This document shows, piece after piece, positions 9,018 through 19,780 of a stretch of 64,000 bases of DNA. The stretch is from NCBI GenBank assembly GCA_021777055.1, contig JAIQZO010000039.1, forward strand, positions 1 to 64,000, in the 5' to 3' direction. Under the pieces are notes generated by a model. It had not been told where the DNA came from and searched no databases. It worked only from the letters and a program-made list of their open reading frames with translations. The position numbers and the translations under genes were made by a program. The stretch's first letter is position 1, and each line of letters starts with the position of its first letter. Source of the stretch: Candidatus Anammoxibacter sp. (GTDB taxonomy: Bacteria > Planctomycetota > Brocadiia > Brocadiales > Anammoxibacteraceae).

Positions 9018-11000
9018 GGATACCGTGGAATACAGGAAATCTATCAAGGAAAAAAACAGCTTCTGGCAAAACTGTGCCTTCCTTCTTCTATTAAAGAGGC
9101 ACAAGACAAATATGTTCTTCATCCGAGTTTAATGGATTCAGCTCTTCAATCAACTATTGGCTTTATGCTCAGTAATGGTGCGCTATTAGATGGTAGAAAA
9201 GCTTTACTTAAACCATACCTTCCGTTTGCATTGGAATCATTGGATATCTTCTCCCCTTGTACATCTCAGATGTACGCATGGGTACGCCACTCAGACAGCT
9301 ATGTGCCATCGGATAAAGTTCAAAAATTTGACATTGACATTTGTAACAAACAAGGAAACGTCTGTGTAAGAATGAAAGGTTTCTCATCTAAAGTCTTAGA
9401 GGGAGAACTTAGAGATCCTAAAGTAAACGATTCTATCGGAGTATTACTTGCAACGCCGGTTTGGAAAGAGATGGCCGTGCAGACGAGTGCAACACAACAA
9501 GAATATGCAGAACGTCTATTACTACTTTGTGAAATGCCGGAAGTTATGGCCAAGAAACTTCAATCTTTGATTCTAAGAAGTCATTGTGAGAACTTAAAAT
9601 CAGAACAAGATAAAATCGAATCTTGCTTTACTGAGTATGCTATCCGTTGTTTTGAGATTATCCGGAAGATTTTAGAGAAGAAACCGCAAGGGATGATTCT
9701 TATCCAAATTTTAGTACATAATACCCAGGAACAATCACTTTTTGCCGGACTTTCAGGACTACTTAAAACGGCGACCCTAGAAAACCCAAAAATAGTAGGG
9801 CAACTTATCGAAATCAATACGGAAGAAACATTGGAAGGGCTACTCGCCATAGTTAATGAAAACAGCTGGCGCCCCCAAGATTCTCACATTCGGTATCAAG
9901 AGCATAAACGTCTTGTTGCAACTTGGAAGGAAGAGGCTGGTTTGAAACCCGCCCAACGATTACCCTGGAAAGACCAAGGTGTTTACATCATTACGGGAGG
10001 AATGGGAGGTTTAGGGATCTTATTTTGCAGAGAAATCCTAAGACAGACCAAAGATGCGAAAATCATATTAACGGGTCGTTCTGCGGTTTCTCCTCAAAGG
10101 CAATCTATTCTCGATGAACTAAAAGCACTGGGAGGAGAAGTTGACTACCAAAAAGTTGATGTCGCCAACCTGAATGAAGTCAATTTACTTGTTGAATCCA
10201 TTCAATGTAAATATAAAAAACTTGATGGAATTCTTCACTGTGCCGGAGAGATTTCAGATAACTTTATTTTGAAAAAGAGAGCTGATGAGTTCAGAAAGGT
10301 CCTTCTACCAAAAGTCACAGGAACAATAAATCTGGATGAGGCTACCAGGGGTACTGAGCTGGACTTCTTCGTCTTGTTTTCTTCCTGCACTGCTGCAATT
10401 GGTAATATTGGTCAAGCTGATTATGCAACTGCTAATGCCTTTATGGATCAATTTGCAGTTTACCGGAACCGATTGGTCGATTTAAATGAGCGAAATGGAC
10501 AAACCATTTCAATTAATTGGCCCTTGTGGAAAGAAGGTGGTATGGGTATCGATACTACCAGTGAAACAATGATGAAACAATTAACTGGAATGGTTGCCAT
10601 GCAGACGGAAACAGGAATCCAGGCATTTTATCAAAGCTTAAATTCTAATCAATCGCAATCCATGGTGATGGAAGGAAACCTGCGTCAAATGCGCTCCCTA
10701 CTCTTTGAAACAAATGGTGTTCTAGAGGAACAAGTGGATGAGAAGACCATTATTCCCTGTGTAGATCCTAAAACTCTGGAAGAAAAAACGGAACTGTACC
10801 TGAAGAAGCAGTTTTCTTCTCTGTTTAAACTTCCCATTTCTAAAATTGATGCACAAACACCTTTTGAGAAATACGGGATCGATTCGATCCTTGCCATGAA
10901 TTTGACCAATCAACTGGAAAAAACATTTGGCCCTCTTTCAAAAACTCTTTTTTTTGAATATCAAACCATTGCAGAATTGACTTGTTACTTTATCAAGTCG
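6573..11000 (+). other. PKS module 2: KS2-DH2-KR1-ACP3
   Basis: KS2 6573-7884 has Cys at 7107. DH2 8530-9400 has HQVKGVKVFP and HPSLMDSALQ and is broken by TAA at 9015. KR1 9435-10680 is complete. ACP3 Ser codon is 10884. If whole, the module would leave an alpha,beta-double bond. Confidence 0.88.
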
Positions 11001-14000
11001 TATGAAGAGAAATTTGCATCTCTTTTCCAAGAAGATGCTGGTTTTCTTAAAGAGACAAAACCCATGGCCTCATCAGCCAATGCATTTGCTTTGAAGACCA
11101 AACAAAAAAGAAGAAGGAGATTTTCAAACTTACAAACTCCTGGGGCCCTGGCGAATGCTTCCGGACCATTAGATATAGCTATAATCGGATTAAGTGGTCG
11201 TTATCCGGAATCAGCCAATATGCTGGCGTATTGGAAGAACCTGCGAGATGGAAAAGATTGTATTATTGAGGTTCCTGATGATCGTTGGAATTGGAGAGAA
11301 TATTTTAGTGAAGATTACGGTAAAAGAGGTTCTCATTACAGTAAATGGGGGGGCTTTATTGATGGTGTGGATGAATTTGATCCTCTGTTCTTTAACATAT
11401 CGCCACGAGAGGCGGATATGACAGACCCTCAAGAACGTCTCTTTTTAGAACATGCCTGGATGGCGATGGAAGATGCGGGTTATACCCGGGAACGTTTACA
11501 GATAGGCAAAGATAGTGAATTAAAAGGGCAAGTGGGTGTTTATGTAGGAGTTATGTTTGGAGAGTACCAACTCTTGGGCGCAGAAGAGAGCTTGAGAGGT
11601 AATCGGATAGGATTTGCGGGCAGTTTGTCTAGTATTGCGAATCGGGTATCCTATATTTTTAATCTTCATGGACCCAGCATGACCGTAGATACGATGTGTT
11701 CATCTTCGTTAACTTCGATCCATCTTGCTTGTCAGGACTTAAGACAAGGTAGAACAAACTTGGCCCTTGCCGGAGGTGTGAATATAAGTATTCATCCTAA
11801 TAAGTATCTGATGCTCAGTACGGGGCAATTTATTTCTACCAAAGGTCATTGTGAAAGCTTTGGTGAAGGCGGAGATGGGTATATTCCAGGAGAAGGAGTA
11901 GGAGTTGTCTTGTTAAAGCGCCTGGATGAAGCTATCAAGGATGGCGATCACATATACGGAATCATTCAAGGCAGCGCGATCAATCATGGTGGGAAAACCA
12001 ACGGATATACGGTTCCTAATCCTAATGCGCAGCGCAATGCTATTGAAAGAGTGTTGTCAGAATCGGGGATTGATCCACGGCATATAAGTTATATTGAAGC
12101 CCATGGGACAGGTACAAAACTAGGCGACCCCATTGAGATTGCAGCCCTTAGCCAAGCCTTTGGGAAATATACGCAGGAAAAGGGGTTTTGCCGGATTGGT
12201 TCAACAAAATCCAACATCGGTCATTGTGAAGGAGCTGCCGGAGTTGCCGGATTGACCAAGGTATTACTCCAGATGAAATACGGACAGATTGCACCATCTC
12301 TTCATTCTTCTACTTTGAATCCTAACATTGACTTTAAAAATACCCCTTTTGTCGTCAACCAGGAGCTCATGAATTGGGATTGCCCTATTATTGATGTAAA
12401 AGAACTTCCAAAAATAGCCGGTATCTCCTCCTTTGGCGCTGGAGGAAGTAACGCTCATTTGATTATAAAAGAGTATCAGGATTCTCAACGGAAAAACAAG
12501 GTCGCGATTTCGGCCTCTAGTTTTCCTGTAATTGTCCCTTTCTCCGCAAGAACAAAAGAGCAATTATTAGAATCTGCCAGGAATATGCTGCACTTTTTAA
12601 AAGAGCATGCTTTTGTACAAGATTCTAAGAATCCCATATACAAGGAATCCACTCAGCTGGAACAAGAAAATCAAAATGTGCCTTCTGGTACTTCATCATT
12701 GGATCTAATTAATCTATCTTTTACCCTCCAGGTAGGAAGAGAGGCTATGGAAGAGAGGCTAGGTTTCATTGTTTCTTCAATAAAAGAGCTTGAGGAAAAA
12801 CTGGAAGCGTATCTTTCTGGGGATCAAGAAATTGAAAAGTGTTATCAAGGACAGGTAAAACGAAACAAAGAGACTTTAGGAGTATTTACAGCTAATGAAG
12901 AGTTACAAGAAGCGATAGAGAAATGGATTCAGCGAAGGAAACTCTCAAGCCTCCTTGATTTATGGGTCAAGGGGTTGGTGTTGGATTGGAATAAACTTTA
13001 TGGTGAAACCAAACCCGAAAAGATCAGTTTGCCCACTTATCCTTTTGCAAAAGAAAGATATTGGATTTCAGAAACCCAAGGTAAGGGGTTCATTGCAACT
13101 GCAGGATCTTATATTCACAGAATTCATCCTCTGCTCCATGAAAACAATTCTGATCTTTTAGAACAACGCTTTACCTCTACCTTTACAGGTAAAGAATTCT
13201 TCTTAAACGATCACAAAATCAAAGGAGAAAAAGTCCTTCCCGGGGTATGCTATTTAGAGATGGTACGAGCGGCAGTGGAAAAAGCTTCTGGAAGAATAAA
13301 TGAAGGAATGTCCGTTCTCTTCAAAAATATTGTTTGGGCGCAGCCCATTGTTGTAATTGGTTCCACCCAAAAAGTACATATCGGAATGTTTGGAGAAGAC
13401 GATGGTCAGATCCGATATGAGGTCTATACGGAATCAAAGAATGGAGAAGAATTAATTGTTCACTTCCAGGGAGCTGCGGAATTTAAGAAAAAAAAAGAAC
13501 CCACTACTCTTGATATTCAGAAACTTCATTTTCAAATGAATCATGGCGCCTTGAGCGCAGAAGATTGTTATCAAGCATTCAAAGAGATGGGAATAGATTA
13601 TGGAGAAGGACACCAGGGCGTCAGGGAAATATATCTAGGGGAAAATCAACTACTAGCAAAGCTAAACCTTCCTTCTTCAGTTAAAGAGACACAAAATGAA
13701 TACGTCTTGCATCCAAGTTTAATGGATGCTACGCTTCAATCCACCATTGGACTGATGCTTAAAAGTGATGCATTCGCGCATGGTAGCAAAGTACAACTTA
13801 AACCGTCCCTACCATTTGCATTGGAGTCGTTGGAAATATTTGCCCCTTGTACTTTTGAAATGCACGCCTGGGTACGCTTCACAGGTGCTTGCACACTATC
13901 AGGTGAAATCAAGAAACTGGATATTGACATTTGTGATGAACAAGGAAATGTTTGTGTGAAAATGCGAGGGTTTTCGTCTAGAGTCTTAGAGGGTGAAATT

Positions 14001-17000
14001 GAAACACCTAAAGAAAACGATTCCATAGGGACATTACTTGAGACACCTGTTCTGAAAAAGACAGACGTGCAGATAAGTACAACTTTACTATCTCAACCTG
14101 CTCTCAAGAAAAAGAGTCCACTTCCTCAAGCAGAACTATGTAGTAGCATTGATACAGAAAGTTTGCTGTCTAAAGTCCAGAGCATACTCATTCAATCAGT
14201 ATCAAAGACATTGAAATTAAATCAGCAAGATATTGACTTGGAAGGAAAACTTGATGAATATGGCTTTGATTCGATCACTTTGACAGATCTAACCAACCAG
14301 CTTAACCAAAAATATAATTTAGTATTGGCACCTACGGTATTTTTTGAACATTTAACCATTGGAAGTCTTGCGAACTACCTTATAAGTGAACATGAATCTG
14401 TTTTTGCAGAACAGTTTCGCATGGAAACAAAGGCACCATCTTTGAGTGAGGTATTAGGTGACAAAGAAAAACCGTCATTCACCTTGAAAGGAAGACGACC
14501 TCGATTTGTGACAACTAAAGATATTGTGGGTAAAGCACAGGAAATTGAACCCATTGCAATCGTAGGAATGAGCGGCTGTTTTCCTGAGGCAGAGAATCTT
14601 GATCAATTCTGGCAAAACCTTGTGGAAGGGAAAGACTGTATCTCACAAATCCCTAAAGAGCGTTGGGATTGGAAGACCTTGTATGGTGATCCTCATCAAG
14701 AAGTGAATAAATGTAGTATTAAATGGGGTGGATTTATCAACAATCTATTTGAGTTTGATCCTCTGTTTTTTGGGATTTCACCAAGAGAAGCCGAGTTGAT
14801 GGACCCTCAACAAAGGCTTCTGATGACCTATGTCTATCTGGCTATAGAAGATGCGGGGTACAGTGTAAAAACTCTTTCCGGAAGCAATACAGGGATTTTT
14901 GTAGGAACAGGGAGTAGCGGATATAGTGGAATAATTGAAAAGGCAGGCACTGCCATTGAGGGTTATACGTCAACAGGGATGATACCTTCGGTAGGTCCGA
15001 ACAGGATGAGTTATTTCTTGGATTTTCATGGGCCTAGTGAACCCATTGAAACTGCTTGTTCATCATCTTTAGTTGCTATTCATAGAGCATTGCAGGCAAT
15101 GGAGTGTGGAAGTTGCGATGCGGCTATTGTGGGAGGTGTCAATGCCATTCTCACACCAGAAGCTCATATCAGTTTTAATAAGGCAGGGATGTTGTGTGAA
15201 GATGGTAGGTGCAAGACTTTTTCCACTCAAGCTAATGGCTATGTCCGCGGAGAAGGAGTAGGAATGCTGTTTCTTAAGCGGCTGAGTCATGCAGAAACTG
15301 ATAGTGATCACATTTATGGTCTCATTCGGGCAAGTGCGGAAAATCATGGAGGCAAGGCAAACTCTTTGACAGCTCCGAATCCAAAAGCGCAGACAGAGCT
15401 CCTTAAAGCAGTCTATAAAAAATCAGGATTAGATCCCAGGACGATCAGTTATATAGAAGCCCATGGCACAGGTACGGAATTAGGAGATCCCATTGAAATT
15501 AAAGGACTGAAAACAGCATTTAATGAACTATACCATGAATTTGGTTACGATGCTGCCAGGGAGTCCCATTGTGGAATCGGGTCTGTAAAAAGCAACATAG
15601 GTCATTTGGAGTTAGCCGCTGGAGTTGCGGGAGTGATCAAAGTTTTACTGCAGTTTAAACACAAAAAACTTGTGAGTACTCTTCATTGTAAGGAGGTAAA
15701 CCCCTACATAGATTTAAGAAATACGCCTTTTTACATTTTGCAAGAAAGTAAGGATTGGAACTGCTTAAAAGATGAATCAGGGTTTGAAATTCCGAGGCGG
15801 GCTGGAGTCAGCTCATTTGGTTTTGGAGGAGTGAACGCACATGTTGTATTAGAAGAGTATTGTGCAAAAAGGAGTGAATCTAATGCAATTATTGAGATTC
15901 AAACAAAAGATACCTTCATCGTACCCCTTTCGGCTAGAACAAAAGAACAATTAGAACAACGGGCAAGAGATCTATTTGAGTTTCTTCATGTCTCTTCATT
16001 AATTGACCTACAATCACTTGCATATACCCTCCAGGTCGGAAGAGATGCAATGGAAGAGAGGTTAGGATTCGTTGTTACTTCCATGAAAGAGCTAGAAGAA
16101 AAACTGGCTGCTTATATTTCTGGAAACCAAGAAATTGATGACCTTTATCAAGGAGAGGTTAAACGAAATAAAGAGACCCTAGCTGTATTTACAGCAGATG
16201 AAGATTTACAAAAAGCCATAGAGTCCTGGATTAATAAAGGAAAATATTCAAAGATTTTAGGTTTATGGGTTAAGGGGTTGGTATTGGACTGGAATAGGTT
16301 ATATGGTGAAACAAAACCAAAACGTATCAGTCTGCCGACCTATCCTTTTGCGAAAGAACTGTACCGGATTTCAGAAACCCATGGCAATGGGATTATACCA
16401 AGAGCAGGATTCTCTGTTTCAGTTATTCATCCACTATTGCACGAAAATAGTTCAGATTTATCAGAACAGCGCTTTTCTTCAACTTTCACAGGTAAAGAGT
16501 TCTTCTTAAACGATCATAAAGTCAATGGAGAAAAAGTTCTCCCGGCAGTATGCTATTTAGAGATGGCACGTGCTGCAGTTGAAAAAGCGTCAGGAGAGAT
16601 AAACGAAGGAATGACCATTTACCTGAAAAATATTGTGTGGGCTCAACCTATATTCGTAAATGGTTTTTGTCAGAGAGTACACATCGGATTGTATGGTGAA
16701 AACGACGGTCAGATACAATATGAAGTCTATACGGAATCAGAAAATCAAGAAGAAATTGTTCACTCCAATGGCGTAGCAGAACTTAAGAAAATAGAAGATG
16801 CCCATCATCTTGATATTCAAAACCTCCTGACACAAATGAATAAAGGAACCTTGAAGGCCGATATTTGCTATAAAGCCTTTAAGAATATGGGAATAGTTTA
16901 TGGAGATGGACACCGAGGAATCCGGGAAATATACCAGGGAGAAAATCAGCTTATTGCAAAACTGTATCTTCCATCATCTGTTCACGACACACGAGATGAA

Positions 17001-18947
17001 TATGTTCTGCATCCAAGCTTAATGGATGCCGCACTTCAATCATCTATTGGATTTCTACTCAAAAATGGTGATTTATCCCACTGTTGCGAAACACTATTGA
17101 AAGCCTCCATACCATTTGCATTAGAATCATTGCAAATATTGGCTCCTTGTACTTTTGAGATGTACGCCTGGGTACGTTACTCCGTGGGTTGTACACCTTC
17201 GGATAAAGTCCAAAAACTGGATATTGATATTTGTGATGAACAAGGAAATCTCTGTGTGGAAATGCTAGGATTTTCTTTCAGTGTGTTAGTGGAAGAACCC
17301 CGTTCCCAACAAAAAATAGAATTAGATAAAACACAAACAGAAAATCTTGTGACTGAGTATAAAAAAAGAACTTTTTATCATGATCTTCCATTGCTACGGG
17401 ATCATAGTGTCTCTGGAACTCCTTTGTTAATGGGAGCAGCCTATTTATCCATGATGATTGAAGTGGGCAATGAAATTCTCAATGGCAAGAGTTTTTCTAT
17501 AGAAAAAGTTCTTTACGCAAGTCCACTTAGTTTGGATGTTGCAGAAACAGCAGAAGTATTTTTACAAGGTAAATCCTTTGACAATAAAATCTATTTTTCT
17601 GCAGTTTACTCAAAAAATAATGAAAATCAACAAACAGAAGCAGCAGAGGGAGTTTTAGATTTAGTTTCTACATCTTTGACTGGAAAAGATTTGTTTGTTA
17701 ACTATGTAAACAACTCTACTTTGATTCGTAATGGAAGTTTATTTTATAGTCAACCAAAACAAAAATTCTATGGAAGTTGTCTGTATAGTGTTCAAAAAGT
17801 TTACAATATCAATGAAAGTAAAGTGGTAGGAAAGATACAACTAACAGAAACTATGATTAAAGAGTTACCTGACTATGTAATTCACCCATCTGTTATTGAT
17901 GCGTGTCATGTCATTTCTACTTTCTCTTTGACTACTGAAATAGATCTTTTAGTTGAAAATCATGCGATGCCAATTATGATTGAGAAAGTAGTAGTGAAAG
18001 GTGATTCTTCGAAATTTCAAAATAGTGAATATTTTTGCATTGCTGAAAAGAAACTGAACAACAATAAGATTGCTAAAATAGACCTTCAGTTATTTTCTAT
18101 GGATGGAGAATTACTATGTTTAATGGAAGGATTTACAACAAAAAAAATAATTCAAAACTTGGTAGAACAGCGGTCTATTATTAATGAAGCAAACGATTCC
18201 ATTGGGACACTACTTGTAACTCCGGTTTGGAAAGAAACTGAAATACTACCTGGTACATTTCAACAAGAATACGGAGAGCACAAGGTTATGCTTTGTGAAA
18301 TGCCTGCAGTTAAGGCAAATGAACTTCAATCTTTGATTCCGGGAAGTCATTGTGAGAACTTAAAATCAGAAAAAGATCAAATCGAATTACGCTTTACCAA
18401 GTATGCTATCCGCTGTTTTGAGATTATCCGGAAAACTTTAGAGAAGAAACCACAAGTGCGTGTTCTTTTTCAAATTTTTGTACCAAATACTCTGGAACAA
18501 TCACTTTTTGCCGGGCTTTCAGCACTACTTAAAACCGTGAATCTGGAAAATTCTAAAATGATTGGCCAACTTATAGAATGCAATCCGGAAGAAGCCTGCG
18601 AGAGCATACTCGGTATAGCCAAAGAAAACAGCAGATGTCCCCAAGATTCTCACATTCGTTATAAAGAGCATAAGCGTCTTCTTGCCTATTGGAATAACGT
18701 AGGTGAGGGCTTAAAACCTGCTCAACTATCACCCTGGAAATACAATGGTGTTTATCTCATTACTGGAGGGTTAGGAGCTTTGGGGATTTTGTTTGCCAGA
18801 GAAATTCTAAGAGAGACCAAAGATTCAAAAATCATATTAACAGGCCGTTCAGTGCTTTCTCCTCAAATGCAATCCGTTCTCGATAAACTAAAAGTGCTGA
18901 GAGGAGATGTTGACTACCAAACCGTAGATGTTTCTAACCTGGAGTAA
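9132..18947 (+). CDS. Trans-AT PKS segment 2: DH2(C-terminal part)-KR-ACP, KS-DH-ACP, KS-DH-PS-KR(N-terminal part)
   Basis: Segment of 3271 residues. In order: rest of DH2, KR1 (TGGMGGLG nucleotide-binding loop; YATAN catalytic motif), ACP (Ser585), KS3 (Cys856), DH3, ACP (Ser1714 in GFDS), KS4 (Cys1976), DH4, a second diverged DH-fold domain that best fits a pyran synthase, and the N-terminal two thirds of KR2. The DH2 sequence actually resumes at 9018; the ATG at 9132 lies inside the HPSLMD motif and has no Shine-Dalgarno. The TAA that ends the segment stands where the paralogous KR1 has GAA (NLNEVN versus NLE-stop-VK), and KR2 continues in frame after it. Confidence 0.9.
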   Translation: MDSALQSTIGFMLSNGALLDGRKALLKPYLPFALESLDIFSPCTSQMYAWVRHSDSYVPSDKVQKFDIDICNKQGNVCVRMKGFSSKVLEGELRDPKVNDSIGVLLATPVWKEMAVQTSATQQEYAERLLLLCEMPEVMAKKLQSLILRSHCENLKSEQDKIESCFTEYAIRCFEIIRKILEKKPQGMILIQILVHNTQEQSLFAGLSGLLKTATLENPKIVGQLIEINTEETLEGLLAIVNENSWRPQDSHIRYQEHKRLVATWKEEAGLKPAQRLPWKDQGVYIITGGMGGLGILFCREILRQTKDAKIILTGRSAVSPQRQSILDELKALGGEVDYQKVDVANLNEVNLLVESIQCKYKKLDGILHCAGEISDNFILKKRADEFRKVLLPKVTGTINLDEATRGTELDFFVLFSSCTAAIGNIGQADYATANAFMDQFAVYRNRLVDLNERNGQTISINWPLWKEGGMGIDTTSETMMKQLTGMVAMQTETGIQAFYQSLNSNQSQSMVMEGNLRQMRSLLFETNGVLEEQVDEKTIIPCVDPKTLEEKTELYLKKQFSSLFKLPISKIDAQTPFEKYGIDSILAMNLTNQLEKTFGPLSKTLFFEYQTIAELTCYFIKSYEEKFASLFQEDAGFLKETKPMASSANAFALKTKQKRRRRFSNLQTPGALANASGPLDIAIIGLSGRYPESANMLAYWKNLRDGKDCIIEVPDDRWNWREYFSEDYGKRGSHYSKWGGFIDGVDEFDPLFFNISPREADMTDPQERLFLEHAWMAMEDAGYTRERLQIGKDSELKGQVGVYVGVMFGEYQLLGAEESLRGNRIGFAGSLSSIANRVSYIFNLHGPSMTVDTMCSSSLTSIHLACQDLRQGRTNLALAGGVNISIHPNKYLMLSTGQFISTKGHCESFGEGGDGYIPGEGVGVVLLKRLDEAIKDGDHIYGIIQGSAINHGGKTNGYTVPNPNAQRNAIERVLSESGIDPRHISYIEAHGTGTKLGDPIEIAALSQAFGKYTQEKGFCRIGSTKSNIGHCEGAAGVAGLTKVLLQMKYGQIAPSLHSSTLNPNIDFKNTPFVVNQELMNWDCPIIDVKELPKIAGISSFGAGGSNAHLIIKEYQDSQRKNKVAISASSFPVIVPFSARTKEQLLESARNMLHFLKEHAFVQDSKNPIYKESTQLEQENQNVPSGTSSLDLINLSFTLQVGREAMEERLGFIVSSIKELEEKLEAYLSGDQEIEKCYQGQVKRNKETLGVFTANEELQEAIEKWIQRRKLSSLLDLWVKGLVLDWNKLYGETKPEKISLPTYPFAKERYWISETQGKGFIATAGSYIHRIHPLLHENNSDLLEQRFTSTFTGKEFFLNDHKIKGEKVLPGVCYLEMVRAAVEKASGRINEGMSVLFKNIVWAQPIVVIGSTQKVHIGMFGEDDGQIRYEVYTESKNGEELIVHFQGAAEFKKKKEPTTLDIQKLHFQMNHGALSAEDCYQAFKEMGIDYGEGHQGVREIYLGENQLLAKLNLPSSVKETQNEYVLHPSLMDATLQSTIGLMLKSDAFAHGSKVQLKPSLPFALESLEIFAPCTFEMHAWVRFTGACTLSGEIKKLDIDICDEQGNVCVKMRGFSSRVLEGEIETPKENDSIGTLLETPVLKKTDVQISTTLLSQPALKKKSPLPQAELCSSIDTESLLSKVQSILIQSVSKTLKLNQQDIDLEGKLDEYGFDSITLTDLTNQLNQKYNLVLAPTVFFEHLTIGSLANYLISEHESVFAEQFRMETKAPSLSEVLGDKEKPSFTLKGRRPRFVTTKDIVGKAQEIEPIAIVGMSGCFPEAENLDQFWQNLVEGKDCISQIPKERWDWKTLYGDPHQEVNKCSIKWGGFINNLFEFDPLFFGISPREAELMDPQQRLLMTYVYLAIEDAGYSVKTLSGSNTGIFVGTGSSGYSGIIEKAGTAIEGYTSTGMIPSVGPNRMSYFLDFHGPSEPIETACSSSLVAIHRALQAMECGSCDAAIVGGVNAILTPEAHISFNKAGMLCEDGRCKTFSTQANGYVRGEGVGMLFLKRLSHAETDSDHIYGLIRASAENHGGKANSLTAPNPKAQTELLKAVYKKSGLDPRTISYIEAHGTGTELGDPIEIKGLKTAFNELYHEFGYDAARESHCGIGSVKSNIGHLELAAGVAGVIKVLLQFKHKKLVSTLHCKEVNPYIDLRNTPFYILQESKDWNCLKDESGFEIPRRAGVSSFGFGGVNAHVVLEEYCAKRSESNAIIEIQTKDTFIVPLSARTKEQLEQRARDLFEFLHVSSLIDLQSLAYTLQVGRDAMEERLGFVVTSMKELEEKLAAYISGNQEIDDLYQGEVKRNKETLAVFTADEDLQKAIESWINKGKYSKILGLWVKGLVLDWNRLYGETKPKRISLPTYPFAKELYRISETHGNGIIPRAGFSVSVIHPLLHENSSDLSEQRFSSTFTGKEFFLNDHKVNGEKVLPAVCYLEMARAAVEKASGEINEGMTIYLKNIVWAQPIFVNGFCQRVHIGLYGENDGQIQYEVYTESENQEEIVHSNGVAELKKIEDAHHLDIQNLLTQMNKGTLKADICYKAFKNMGIVYGDGHRGIREIYQGENQLIAKLYLPSSVHDTRDEYVLHPSLMDAALQSSIGFLLKNGDLSHCCETLLKASIPFALESLQILAPCTFEMYAWVRYSVGCTPSDKVQKLDIDICDEQGNLCVEMLGFSFSVLVEEPRSQQKIELDKTQTENLVTEYKKRTFYHDLPLLRDHSVSGTPLLMGAAYLSMMIEVGNEILNGKSFSIEKVLYASPLSLDVAETAEVFLQGKSFDNKIYFSAVYSKNNENQQTEAAEGVLDLVSTSLTGKDLFVNYVNNSTLIRNGSLFYSQPKQKFYGSCLYSVQKVYNINESKVVGKIQLTETMIKELPDYVIHPSVIDACHVISTFSLTTEIDLLVENHAMPIMIEKVVVKGDSSKFQNSEYFCIAEKKLNNNKIAKIDLQLFSMDGELLCLMEGFTTKKIIQNLVEQRSIINEANDSIGTLLVTPVWKETEILPGTFQQEYGEHKVMLCEMPAVKANELQSLIPGSHCENLKSEKDQIELRFTKYAIRCFEIIRKTLEKKPQVRVLFQIFVPNTLEQSLFAGLSALLKTVNLENSKMIGQLIECNPEEACESILGIAKENSRCPQDSHIRYKEHKRLLAYWNNVGEGLKPAQLSPWKYNGVYLITGGLGALGILFAREILRETKDSKIILTGRSVLSPQMQSVLDKLKVLRGDVDYQTVDVSNLE
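9435..10690 (+). repeat. KR duplication: KR1, second copy at 18190-19440
   Basis: KR1 and KR2 keep long identical stretches of DNA (for example around 9580-9665 and 18346-18430). KR3 at 26290 is clearly of another lineage. Confidence 0.85.
11166..14395 (+). other. PKS module 3: KS3-DH3-ACP4, no KR
   Basis: KS3 11166-12477 (Cys 11697) is a near copy of KS2. DH3 13115-13990 has intact motifs. A short KR start (NDSIGTLLETPVLKK, near 14014-14060) survives before ACP4, whose Ser codon is 14271. Confidence 0.88.
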
Positions 18948-19780
18948 GTTAAATCACTCGTTGAGTTTATTCAAGGTAAATATAGAAGACTTGATGGAAT
19001 CATTCACTCTGCCGGAGTGATTTCAGACAACTTTATTTTGAAAAAAACAGCGGAGGAATTCAAAAAGGTATTTGCTCCGAAGATCACTGGTACAGTAAAT
19101 CTTGATAAAGCAACAGAAGATATCAAACTTGACTTTTTTGTCCTATTTTCTTCTTGCGCTGGGGCAATTGGTAATATAGGGCAAGCTGATTATGCAACAG
19201 CGAATGCCTTTATGGACCGGTTTGCAGACTACCGCAATCAACTTGTTTCCTTAAAAGACCGAAAAGGAAAAACTATTTCCATTAATTGGCCACTATGGCG
19301 CGAAGGTGGTATGGTAGTGGATGCTGTAAGTGAAGAGCAGATGAAGCAATCCACTGGAATGATTGCTATGCAAACAGAAACCGGAATTCAGGCATTTTAT
19401 AAAAGCTTAAACTCCAACCATTCCCAAATCTTGGTTATGGAAGGTTTGGTTTCTAAAATGAGAAAGACTCTATTTTCTCAAACTACACTGCAAAAAGAGA
19501 GTACCTATCCCCAGTCGGCAACTGTCAGTAAGATTAATACAGTGAGTCTGTTGGCAAAAATCCAGATCATGCTCATACAAGAAGTATCAAAAACCATAAA
19601 ACTAGATCTCCAAAAAATACAATTGGACGTAGAGCTGGATAAATATGGTTTTGATTCTATTATTTTGATGGATTTTGCTAAGCTGCTCAACAAAAAGTAT
19701 AAACTGGAACTTATGCCAACAATATTCTTCGAATATTCCACTATTAGAACCTTTGCAGAGTACCTTGCCAGAGAACACGA
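14538..19780 (+). other. PKS module 4: KS4-DH4-PS-KR2-ACP5, likely heterocycle-forming
   Basis: KS4 14538-15858 (Cys 15057). DH4 16420-17285 has HKVNGEKVLP and HPSLMDAALQ. At 17345-18160 a diverged DH-fold domain has RDHSVSGTPLLM (His kept, Pro lost) and HPSVIDACH. KR2 18190-19440 is cut by TAA at 18945. ACP5 Ser codon is 19656. DH-PS-KR is the known layout of pyran/furan-forming modules of the pederin type. Confidence 0.75.
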
